Source: JAEUMD01 sp050250815 (GTDB lineage: Bacteria; Pseudomonadota; Alphaproteobacteria; Rhizobiales; Hyphomicrobiaceae). Taken from it: a stretch of 64,000 bases of DNA. Shown piece by piece: positions 8,201-14,816 of this stretch. The DNA is taken from contig JBFWNY010000019.1 in assembly GCA_050250815.1 (NCBI GenBank), positions 6,174-70,173 of the forward strand, in the 5' to 3' direction. The translations under genes were made by a program, and so were the position numbers. The notes beneath the pieces were generated by a model. The model saw nothing but the letters and a program-made list of their open reading frames with translations, ran no database searches and was not told the DNA's origin. The first letter of the stretch is position 1, and each line of letters opens with the position of its first letter.

Positions 8201-9424
8201 ATGACGGACAAGACGGACTATGAGACGAAGTCGACGGGCGGCGACGTGGCCGCAGCCTTCGACGAGTTCATGCGCGCCTTCGAGGACTACAAGGAGGCGA
8301 ACGATCGCCGGCTTGGCGAGATTGAACGGCGGGGTGCCTCTGATGCGGTCACGAGCGACAAGCTCGAGCGCATCGACCGCGCGCTTGACCGCTTGTCGGT
8401 GAAGGCGCAGCGGCCGCCGATCGGTGGCGGTGGCGCGAGTGGAAGCGGCGTGTCGCTGCAGCATAAGGCGGCGTTCGAAGGTTATGTGCGCGGTGGCGAG
8501 ACCACGGCGCTGCGTTCCCTGGAGGGCAAGGCACTCTCGGTGGGTTCCGACCCCGACGGCGGCTATCTGGTGCCCGAGGAGACGGAAACGACGATCAATC
8601 GGGCGCTGCGTGACATCTCGCCGGTCCGAGCCATTGCCGGTGTGCGGCAGGTATCGGGCTCGGTCTACAAGCGGCCGTATGCGGTCTCGGGACTCGCGAC
8701 CGGGTGGATCGGCGAGACCGCGGCGCGTGCGGAGACCGCGACGCCGACGCTGTCGGAGCTGTCGTTTCCGACGATGGAGCTTTACGCGATGCCGGCTGCG
8801 ACCGCGGCCCTGCTCGACGACAGCGCTGTCAATATCGACGAGTGGCTGGCGGAAGAAGTGCGCGTGGCTTTCGCCGAGCAGGAGGGTACCGCGTTCGTCA
8901 TCGGCGACGGCGTCAACAAGCCCAAGGGCTTCCTGACTTACACGACGGTCGACAATGCGAGTTGGACGTGGGGCAACATCGGCACGGTTTCGACTGGGAT
9001 CGCGGCCGACTTCCCCGCGAGCGATCCGGGCGACGTGTTGATCGATCTCGCCTACGCGGTGAAGTCCGGCTATCGCGCCAACGCCCACTTCGTCATGAAC
9101 CGGTCGACGCAGGCGCAGGTGCGCAAGCTCAAGGATGGCGACGGCACGTACCTGTGGCAGCCGGCGTCGGATCCGGGACAGGCGCCGACCCTGATGGGCT
9201 TCCCCGTCACCGAGTGCGAGGACATGCCCGACATCGCCGCCGACAGTCTGTCTGTCGCGTTCGGCGATTTCCGCCGCGGCTATCTGATCGTCGATCGGGT
9301 CGGCATCCGGGTTCTGCGCGATCCCTACAGCGCCAAGCCCTACGTGCTGTTCTACACGACCAAGCGCGTGGGTGGCGGCGTACAGGACTTCGACGCGATC
9401 AAGCTGCTGAAGTTCGGCGTCTGA
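8201..9424 (+). CDS. Major capsid protein, HK97 fold (g5)
   Basis: A 407-residue capsid subunit. The first roughly 100 residues form a charged, coiled-coil delta domain (FDEFMRAFEDYKEANDRRLGE) with a Gly/Ser-rich hinge (IGGGGASGSGVS), probably removed by the protease. The mature HK97 core starts near SDPDGGYLVPEE and includes SVYKRP, WIGETAARAETATP, LLDDSAVNIDEWLA, AFVIGDGVNKPKGFL and VMNRSTQAQVRKLKDGDG. AAGGACC precedes the ATG. It should be the most abundant product of the cluster; the strong hairpin just after its stop may matter for that. Confidence 0.96.
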   Translation: MTDKTDYETKSTGGDVAAAFDEFMRAFEDYKEANDRRLGEIERRGASDAVTSDKLERIDRALDRLSVKAQRPPIGGGGASGSGVSLQHKAAFEGYVRGGETTALRSLEGKALSVGSDPDGGYLVPEETETTINRALRDISPVRAIAGVRQVSGSVYKRPYAVSGLATGWIGETAARAETATPTLSELSFPTMELYAMPAATAALLDDSAVNIDEWLAEEVRVAFAEQEGTAFVIGDGVNKPKGFLTYTTVDNASWTWGNIGTVSTGIAADFPASDPGDVLIDLAYAVKSGYRANAHFVMNRSTQAQVRKLKDGDGTYLWQPASDPGQAPTLMGFPVTECEDMPDIAADSLSVAFGDFRRGYLIVDRVGIRVLRDPYSAKPYVLFYTTKRVGGGVQDFDAIKLLKFGV

Positions 9425-9464
9425 TCCGCCGCTCCAGGCGCGCTCATCGCGCGGCCTGAACGTT

Positions 9465-9505
9465 CCGGCTCGCGCGCGCAATATCTCCCGATGCGCGCGA
9501 GCCGG
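9465..9505 (+). terminator. Perfect 13-bp stem-loop after the capsid gene
   Basis: CCGGCTCGCGCGC (9465-9477) pairs perfectly with GCGCGCGAGCCGG (9493-9505) around a 15-base loop. It starts about 40 bases after the capsid stop. No T-tract follows, so a classical intrinsic terminator is doubtful. A partial terminator, an RNase barrier that stabilises capsid mRNA, or a processing site are alternatives. Confidence 0.55.
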
Positions 9506-9582
9506 TGCCGCACTTTATCCCCGCGGCTGTCCCGTCCCGTATCATTTTCACCAGTCGCAAGTGCGAGTGCCGGAGTAGCAGC

Positions 9583-10158
9583 ATGGCGTTGGCTTTGACG
9601 AGCGGGCCGCTGAGCGAACCCCTCACCCTCGATGAGGTCAAGCAGCATCTGCGTATCGATGGCACCAACGAGGATGCGCTGCTTGCGAGCCTCATTCTCA
9701 CGTCCCGGCTGCATATTGAAACGGCGCTCGGACTGGCTCTGCTGCAACAGAGCTGGAGGCTCAGTCTCGATGCATGGCCGCGCAGCGGGTTCATCTTGAT
9801 GCCGCTGTCGCCGGTGCTCGCGGTGTCCGAGATCCGGGTTGCGGCCGATATGGGGCCGGCGACCGTAGTAGATGCAGCAGCCTATCAAGTGGATGCCGCG
9901 AGCCGGCCCGCGCGGATCGCATTCGATGCCTCGCATGTGCCGCAGCCCAAGGGGTTGGTCAACGGCATCGAGATCGATTTCACAGCCGGTTTCGGAATGG
10001 CCGCAGGCGATGTGCCCGAACCGGTTCGCCTAGCGCTGCTTCTGCTCGTGGCGCACTGGTACGAGCACCGCGATCCGATCGAGATTGGCATGCCATCGAC
10101 GGCCATTCCACAGGCCGTGGGCCGCTTGCTTGCACCGTATCGGGTGGTGCGCCTGTGA
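9583..10158 (+). CDS. Head-tail connector, gp6-like (g6)
   Basis: About 191 residues from the ATG at 9583 (GGAG 7 bases upstream); an in-frame codon at 9505 lies inside the capsid hairpin and is rejected. The pattern PLTLDEVKQHLRID, LASLILTSRLHIETALGLALL and the C-terminal VPEPVRLALLLLVAHWYEHRD is the signature of phage head-tail connector proteins (phiE125 gp8 / HK97 gp6 type) that form the ring under the portal. It is preceded by the 158-base capsid-connector gap and overlaps the next gene through GTGA. Confidence 0.88.
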   Translation: MALALTSGPLSEPLTLDEVKQHLRIDGTNEDALLASLILTSRLHIETALGLALLQQSWRLSLDAWPRSGFILMPLSPVLAVSEIRVAADMGPATVVDAAAYQVDAASRPARIAFDASHVPQPKGLVNGIEIDFTAGFGMAAGDVPEPVRLALLLLVAHWYEHRDPIEIGMPSTAIPQAVGRLLAPYRVVRL

Positions 10159-10484
10159 TCGAAATGAGAATCGGCGAGTTGCGGCACCGGCTCACGCTCG
10201 AGCAGACGGCGCGGGCGGACGACGGCAGCGGCGGTGCGGTCGAGACCTGGGAAGCCGTCGAGGAGCTGTGGGCAGCCGTGCGGCCGCTGAACGGCTCAGA
10301 GCGTGAGTGGGCAGATCAGGTGGCCGGCCGGGTAACGCACGAGATCTGGGTTCGTTACCGCAGCGGCGTGAAGCCGGCCATGCGGTTCCGTGCCGTCGCG
10401 CGCGTGTTCGAGATTCACGCCGTCATCGATGCCGGCGAGCGTCGCCGGTTCCTGCGATGCCTCGCAGAGGAGCGCGATCAATGA
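10155..10484 (+). CDS. Head closure / head-tail adaptor protein (g7)
   Basis: A 109-residue protein of the phage head-tail joining family (HK97 gp7 / SPP1 gp16 type), which closes the connector and docks the tail. It shows MRIGELRHRLTLEQ, then WEAVEELWAAVRPLNGSEREWAD and a beta-rich C-terminus ending FLRCLAEERDQ, all typical. The start is either GTG 10155, overlapping the connector stop, or ATG 10164; I prefer the GTG because of coupling. Order and size match the RcGTA cluster. Confidence 0.85.
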   Translation: MIEMRIGELRHRLTLEQTARADDGSGGAVETWEAVEELWAAVRPLNGSEREWADQVAGRVTHEIWVRYRSGVKPAMRFRAVARVFEIHAVIDAGERRRFLRCLAEERDQ

Positions 10485-10681
10485 AGGTGACGGTGAGCGT
10501 CGAAGGGATCAGCAATCTGGCGCGCGTGCGAATGCAGCCGCTGGTGCGGTCGATTCTGGAGCGGCGGAGACAGGCAACACAGGGACCTAGGCGATTGTCA
10601 GCGACGACGTGGAAATCGCTTCTCTCGTTGGACGACGTGCAGGCCGAGCCAGCCTGGCCCGGGGAAGAGGAGAACCTCTGA
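10481..10681 (+). CDS. Small hypothetical protein between g7 and g8
   Basis: A 66-residue frame with GAGGAG 8 bases before its ATG. It overlaps the g7 stop by four bases and shares one base with the g8 start, so it is clearly part of the translated chain. The N-terminus KVTVSVEGISNLARV is strand-like, the middle is basic (RSILERRRQATQGPRR), and the C-terminus is acidic (EPAWPGEEENL). RcGTA as I know it has no counterpart here. Its position suggests a neck or chaperone role; no family was recognised. Confidence 0.6.
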   Translation: MKVTVSVEGISNLARVRMQPLVRSILERRRQATQGPRRLSATTWKSLLSLDDVQAEPAWPGEEENL

Positions 10682-11085
10682 TGGATTCGGGATTGGCACT
10701 GCAGCGCGCGCTCTACCAGAGCGTTCGCACCAACGCCGATGTGCTGTCTCTTCTGGGCGGCGCCAAGGTCTACGACGACACACCGCAGCGCACGGATTTT
10801 CCCTACGTGACGTTTGGCCGGAGCGTCGTGCGCGACTGGTCGACGGGGACCGACGCAGGGCACGAGCACGTCGTGACGCTGCACGTCTGGTCGCGGTCCG
10901 CCGGACGCAAAGAGGCTTGGCAGATCATGGGCGCGATCCAGGCTTCGCTGCACGACCAGGGCCTGGCGGTGGAGGACCACCACCTCGTCAACCTGCGGCA
11001 CGAGTTCTCCGATGTGAGGCGGGAGCCCGATGGCGATACGTATCACGGAGTCGTTCGCTTCCGCGCCGTTACGGAAACGATGTGA
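10681..11085 (+). CDS. Tail terminator, DUF3168 (g8)
   Basis: A 134-residue DUF3168 protein (lambda gpU-like fold) that caps the tail tube and joins it to the head. LQRALYQSVRTNADVLSLLGGAKVYDDTP, FPYVTFGRSVVRDWST and HVVTLHVWSR are the usual motifs, ending with DGDTYHGVVRFRAVTE. It begins on the last base of the preceding stop codon. It is followed by a 108-base gap with an imperfect hairpin before the major tail gene. Confidence 0.9.
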   Translation: MDSGLALQRALYQSVRTNADVLSLLGGAKVYDDTPQRTDFPYVTFGRSVVRDWSTGTDAGHEHVVTLHVWSRSAGRKEAWQIMGAIQASLHDQGLAVEDHHLVNLRHEFSDVRREPDGDTYHGVVRFRAVTETM

Positions 11086-11090
11086 GAGGC

Positions 11091-11142
11091 GGCCGGGCGT
11101 CGGGTGTGCCGTGCCGAGGATGCGCCCACCCGGTTCCCGGCC
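11091..11142 (+). other. Imperfect hairpin before the major tail gene
   Basis: GGCCGGG (11091-11097) pairs with CCCGGCC (11136-11142). Inside it, CGGGTG (11101-11106) pairs with CACCCG (11127-11132) around a 20-base loop. It starts 6 bases after the g8 stop and ends about 50 bases before the major tail start. No T-tract follows. It may be an mRNA processing or stabilising element. Confidence 0.4.
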
Positions 11143-11193
11143 CGCGTTGGTTTGGTGGTCGATGCGCACACAGCGCGAAAGGAGTGAACGAGA

Positions 11194-11607
11194 ATGGCGG
11201 CACAGAAGGGCAAGGACCTGCTGCTCAAGGTCGACAGCGATGGTTTGGGCAGCTTCGCCACAGTGGCGGGGCTGCGCTCTCGTTCGCTCGCCTTCAACAC
11301 CGAAGCAGTGGACGTGACCGATTCGCAATCTGCGGGGCACTGGCGCGAGTTGCTGGGTGGCGCGGGTGTCAAATCGGCGCGCGTGACAGGGGCGGGCATC
11401 TTCAAGGATGCAGCTTCCGACGAGACCATCCGCGGTCTCTTCTTCAACGGCACGATCCGCGATTGGCAGGTCGTCGTCCCGGATTTCGGCACCGTGTCCG
11501 GGCCGATGCAGATCTCATCACTGGAACTGACGGGGCGGCACGACGGCGAGGTGTCGTTCGAGATGTCGCTCGAGAGTGCCGGCGCGCTCGCATTCGCAGT
11601 GGCTTGA
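11194..11607 (+). CDS. Major tail (tube) protein, TP901-1 family (g9)
   Basis: A 137-residue tube protein whose hexamers stack to form the tail. MAAQKGKDLLLKVD, FATVAGLRSRSLAFNTEAVDVTD, WRELLGGAGVKSARVTGAGIFKDAASDE and SLESAGALAFA are near-universal signatures of the GTA/TP901-1 major tail family. AAAGGAG gives one of the strongest ribosome sites in the cluster, matching the need for many copies. It starts after a 108-base gap, so it may be expressed from a processed or separate transcript. Confidence 0.95.
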   Translation: MAAQKGKDLLLKVDSDGLGSFATVAGLRSRSLAFNTEAVDVTDSQSAGHWRELLGGAGVKSARVTGAGIFKDAASDETIRGLFFNGTIRDWQVVVPDFGTVSGPMQISSLELTGRHDGEVSFEMSLESAGALAFAVA

Positions 11608-11626
11608 GCAGGTCGGAGTAGTGGCC

Positions 11627-12037
11627 ATGGTCAATGCCAGGAGAGGTGAGATAGAGGCGCGGCTTGATGGCCGTCCGTACACCTTGGTGCTAACGCTCGG
11701 CGCGCTTGCCGAGCTCGAAGCGGCATTCGGAGACGAGGACATGCTCGCACTCGCCTCGCGCTTCGAGACGGGCCGCATCTCGTCGAAGGATGCCATGCGC
11801 ATCATTGCGGCGGGGCTTCGGGGCGCTGGCACACAGGCATCGGAATCCGGTGTTGCAGCGATGCGCGCCGAGGGCGGTGTCGCCGGCTACGTGGACATCG
11901 TCGCGCGACTGCTGGCAGCCACCTTCGGCAGTGCGGACGAGGACGGGGTGCCAAACGCGCGTGGGTGTGTCGCGCAGTCGGCGGCCGAGGCAGCGGAGGC
12001 GGCAGAGCGGCGCGACCCTTTCCCTGGTGCGAAGTGA
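11627..12037 (+). CDS. GTA gp10-type tail assembly chaperone
   Basis: A 136-residue protein. MVNARRGEIEARLDGRPYTLVLTLGALAELEAAFG is the hallmark of the gene transfer agent gp10 family (GTA_gp10). It is thought to act as a tail assembly chaperone in the place of phage gpG. GGAG lies 8 bases before the ATG. The C-terminal tail is rich in Ala and Glu. The stop overlaps the next gene (TGATG), which carries the second chaperone; in many phages these two parts are joined by frameshift. Confidence 0.88.
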   Translation: MVNARRGEIEARLDGRPYTLVLTLGALAELEAAFGDEDMLALASRFETGRISSKDAMRIIAAGLRGAGTQASESGVAAMRAEGGVAGYVDIVARLLAATFGSADEDGVPNARGCVAQSAAEAAEAAERRDPFPGAK

Positions 12038-12216
12038 TGGCTGCTGGCTTCGGCATTCTGCGGCTGGAGCCGCGCGCGTTCTGGTCGATGACGTTGCCGG
12101 AGCTGTCAGCCGCCATGCGCAGCGTGGCCGGGCATGCGGTTGGCGAAATGAGGCCACCCGGCAAAACGTCACTGACGGCTTTGATGCAACGCTTTCCCGA
12201 TGAAGGAGTAGCCTGA
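12037..12216 (+). CDS. Small tail assembly chaperone (rcc01693/TAC type, g10.1)
   Basis: A 59-residue frame starting on the last base of the gp10 stop and ending on the first base of the tape measure start. FGILRLEPRAFWSMTLPELSAAMR is typical of the small conserved GTA protein found at this position in Rhodobacter-type clusters, assigned to phage tail assembly chaperones. It may be the counterpart of the T part of lambda gpGT, here a separate gene coupled by TGATG instead of a frameshift. Confidence 0.82.
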   Translation: MAAGFGILRLEPRAFWSMTLPELSAAMRSVAGHAVGEMRPPGKTSLTALMQRFPDEGVA

Positions 12217-12806
12217 TGGAGACGACCGGCGAAACCGGCGAGGAATGGGTCGTCACGATCTCAGCCGACACCACGCAATTGCGCAGCGGTCTCGGCCAGG
12301 CCGAAGCAATGGGGCGGCGTTTCAGTACCGCGCTGGTCAATGCATTCGAAGGCATCGCGCTCAAGGGCCGCAGCCTTGGTGACGTTCTGAAATCGCTCGC
12401 GCTCAGCCTCTCCAACATTGTGCTGAAGGCGGCTCTGCAACCGCTGGAGAAGGGGATAGGCAACCTGATCTCAGGGCTGGTTGGCGGCGCATTCGGCTTT
12501 GCCAATGGGGGCGCGTTCCGTGGAGGCATGCCGGTGCCGTTCGCGCACGGCGGCGTCATCCAGAGTCCTGTCGGCTTTCCGCTCGCCGGCGGACGCATGG
12601 GTGTAATGGGTGAGCGTGGTGCCGAAGCAATTATGCCGCTCGCACGCGGGCCTGACGGGCGCCTGGGCGTCGTTGCTCAGGCGGGCAAATCGATATCGGT
12701 TACGGTCAACGTGAATGCGACCGATGCCGAGAGCTTCCGACGCTCCGAGACACAGGTGGCGGCCATGCTCGCAAGGGCGGTCTCCTACGGACAGCGGAAT
12801 CTCTGA
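12216..12806 (+). CDS. Short tail tape measure protein (g11)
   Basis: A 196-residue protein with the C-terminal part of tape measure proteins. FEGIALKGRSLGDVLKSLALSLSNIVLKAALQPL gives an amphipathic helix region, FANGGAFRGG and FAHGGVIQSPVGFPLAGGRMGVMGERGAEAIMPLARGPDGRLGV form the conserved glycine-rich block, and SISVTVNVNATDAESFRRSETQVAAMLARAV closes it. Phage tape measures are usually several times longer. The short length fits the short tail of GTA particles, because length tracks tail length. It is coupled to the preceding chaperone by overlap. Confidence 0.87.
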   Translation: METTGETGEEWVVTISADTTQLRSGLGQAEAMGRRFSTALVNAFEGIALKGRSLGDVLKSLALSLSNIVLKAALQPLEKGIGNLISGLVGGAFGFANGGAFRGGMPVPFAHGGVIQSPVGFPLAGGRMGVMGERGAEAIMPLARGPDGRLGVVAQAGKSISVTVNVNATDAESFRRSETQVAAMLARAVSYGQRNL

Positions 12807-12844
12807 ATACGCCGGGCAAAGCGATAGCCACGGAACGCGGGATC

Positions 12845-13483
12845 ATGAGCTTCCACGACATCAGGTTTCCAATCGACATCTCGCTCGGCGCAGTCGGCGG
12901 CCCAGAGCGCCGCACCGAGGTCGTCGTTCTGGGTTCGGGTCGCGAGGAACGCAATGCGCGCTGGGCGGATTCGCGCCGCAGCTACAACGCAGGTTATGGC
13001 GTCAAGTCGATCGATGATCTTTACGCAGTTGTCGGCTTCTTCGAGGAGCGCCGGGGCCGGTTGCATGGCTTCCGCTGGCGCGATCCGACCGACTGGAAAT
13101 CCTGTCCGCCATCCTCGACGCCGTCAGCCTCAGACCAAACGATTGGGACGGGAAACGGCACGGCGCTGCAGTTCCAGCTGACCAAGACCTACGGCAGCGC
13201 ATTTCTGCCATGGGCGCGAAAAGTCACGAAGCCGGTCATGGGGAGTGTCCTGGTGGCAGTCGATGGAATGCCGCGAAGTGAGGGCGCCGACTTCGCGGTG
13301 GATTTCGCAACGGGTCTACTCACTTTTGCTCCAACATCGGTCCCCGCACCGGGGGCGGTCGTGACGGCCGGCTTCGAATTCGACGTGCCGGTGCGGTTCG
13401 ATAACGACCGGCTGGAGATCAATCTGCAGGGGTTCCGCCACGGCGCGATCCCCAGCATCCCGATCGTGGAAACTCTGGAATGA
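12845..13483 (+). CDS. Distal tail protein, DUF2460 (g12)
   Basis: A 212-residue DUF2460/TIGR02217 protein. SFHDIRFPIDISLGAVGGPE, ERNARWADSRRSYNAGYGVKS, VVGFFEERRGRLHGFRWRDPTDW and the closing GAIPSIPIVE are signatures. In RcGTA this protein forms the distal tail ring joining the tube to the baseplate hub. Length matches the family. The stop overlaps the next start (ATGA). Confidence 0.94.
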   Translation: MSFHDIRFPIDISLGAVGGPERRTEVVVLGSGREERNARWADSRRSYNAGYGVKSIDDLYAVVGFFEERRGRLHGFRWRDPTDWKSCPPSSTPSASDQTIGTGNGTALQFQLTKTYGSAFLPWARKVTKPVMGSVLVAVDGMPRSEGADFAVDFATGLLTFAPTSVPAPGAVVTAGFEFDVPVRFDNDRLEINLQGFRHGAIPSIPIVETLE

Positions 13484-14346
13484 GAGAACTGCCGGCCGCT
13501 CTCGAAGCCCATCTGGCGACAGGTACCACGACGTTGTGCTGGTGCTGGCGCCTGACGCGCAAGGATGGCGTCATCATGGGCTTCACCGACCACGACCGGG
13601 ATTTGACATTCGACGGTACGACATTCGAGGCGGCGGCAGGCTTCACCGCGAGCGAGATGACGACGTCACTCGGCTTAAGCGTCGACGATCTGGAAGTCAG
13701 CAGTGCGCTGTCGTCCAACCGGCTCGAGGAAGCCGACCTCGCGACCGGCGCCTACGACGACGCGAGGGTCGAGATCTTCCGGGTCAACTGGAACGACACG
13801 GGCATGCGCGCTCTGATGCGCACGGGAAGCATCGGCGAGGTGCGCCGGGCCGGACATATTTTCGCTGCCGAGGTGCGCGGCCTGACACACTACCTGCAGC
13901 AACCGCGAGGACGGGTCTTTCAATTCGGGTGCGATGCCGACGTGGGAGACAGCCACTGCGGGATAGATCTCGGTCAAGCCGCCTTTCGCGGGGTGGGGAC
14001 GGTACAGGCCATGCTCGGTGAGCGCGGCTTCACAGCCGTGGGGCTCGATTCTTTCGCCAGCGACTGGTTCACGCGCGGATTGCTCACGTTTACGTCGGGA
14101 GCGGCTGTCAATCAGGCGGTGGAAGTCAAGCGGCATTCCATGTCGCAAGGCGTGGTGACACTGGAAATCTGGCAGGGCGTGCGCGGACCGATCGGGCCGG
14201 GGCAGACGTTTGTCGTCACCGCGGGCTGCGACAAGCTGCTGGCGACGTGTCGCGACAAGTTCGCGAATGCCGTCAACCATCGCGGTTTCCCTCACATGCC
14301 CGGCAACGATTTCGTGACGCGCTACATACGGAAAGCAGGCACGTGA
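13480..14346 (+). CDS. Baseplate hub protein, DUF2163 (g13)
   Basis: A 288-residue DUF2163/TIGR02218 protein. The N-terminal domain has CWCWRLTRKDGVIMGFTDHDRDL and FEAAAGFTASEM; the C-terminal FAD/phage_BR0599 region contains FQFGCDADVGDSHCGIDL and TAGCDKLLATCRDKFANAVNHRGFPHMPGNDF. Four cysteines (151, 160, 250, 257) are placed as expected for the iron-sulfur cluster I recall from the RcGTA hub and from lambda gpL. It probably forms the trimeric hub of the tail tip. It overlaps both neighbours by four bases (ATGA and GTGA). Confidence 0.94.
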   Translation: MRELPAALEAHLATGTTTLCWCWRLTRKDGVIMGFTDHDRDLTFDGTTFEAAAGFTASEMTTSLGLSVDDLEVSSALSSNRLEEADLATGAYDDARVEIFRVNWNDTGMRALMRTGSIGEVRRAGHIFAAEVRGLTHYLQQPRGRVFQFGCDADVGDSHCGIDLGQAAFRGVGTVQAMLGERGFTAVGLDSFASDWFTRGLLTFTSGAAVNQAVEVKRHSMSQGVVTLEIWQGVRGPIGPGQTFVVTAGCDKLLATCRDKFANAVNHRGFPHMPGNDFVTRYIRKAGT

Positions 14347-14816
14347 ACAGTTGTTGCGTTCTGCGCCCGCCGGCGGACGTCGCGCTCGATCGTGCGTGCA
14401 TCGTTTTGATTGCGCGCGGTTGGCTCGGTACTCCCTACCACCACCAGTCAAGCGTCAAGGGCGTCGGGGCGGACTGCCTCGGGATCGTGCGCGGGGTGTA
14501 TCGGGAGCTGATGGGTCGCGAGCCAGCTGCGATGCCTCCATACACGCGCGATTGGGGTGAAGCGAGCGGCAAGGAAACACTGCTCGATGCGGCACGGCTG
14601 CATCTGGTTGCGTCTCCGACTGGCGTGCCGCGACCAGGCGATGTCGTCGTCTTTCGTGTTCGCCGCGCGGCCGTCGCAAAGCATGTCGGAATCGCCACCG
14701 CCGCGGACCGCATGATCCATGCCGTAGAGCGCAGCGGTTGCGTGGAGGTGCCGCTCTCGCTCTGGTGGCGACGTCGCATTGCCAGCGTGTACCGCTTTCC
14801 AGGGATGATCGACTGA
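14343..14816 (+). CDS. NlpC/P60 tail peptidase (g14)
   Basis: About 157 residues from GTG 14343, which overlaps the hub stop. It is an NlpC/P60 cysteine peptidase of the phage type (TIGR02219, lambda gpK-like): catalytic Cys45 in GVGADCLGIVRGVY and His114 in VAKHVGIAT, after RGWLGTPYHHQSS. It cuts cell-wall peptides so the particle can cross the recipient envelope. Length fits. The stop shares a base with the next start. Confidence 0.93.
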   Translation: MNSCCVLRPPADVALDRACIVLIARGWLGTPYHHQSSVKGVGADCLGIVRGVYRELMGREPAAMPPYTRDWGEASGKETLLDAARLHLVASPTGVPRPGDVVVFRVRRAAVAKHVGIATAADRMIHAVERSGCVEVPLSLWWRRRIASVYRFPGMID

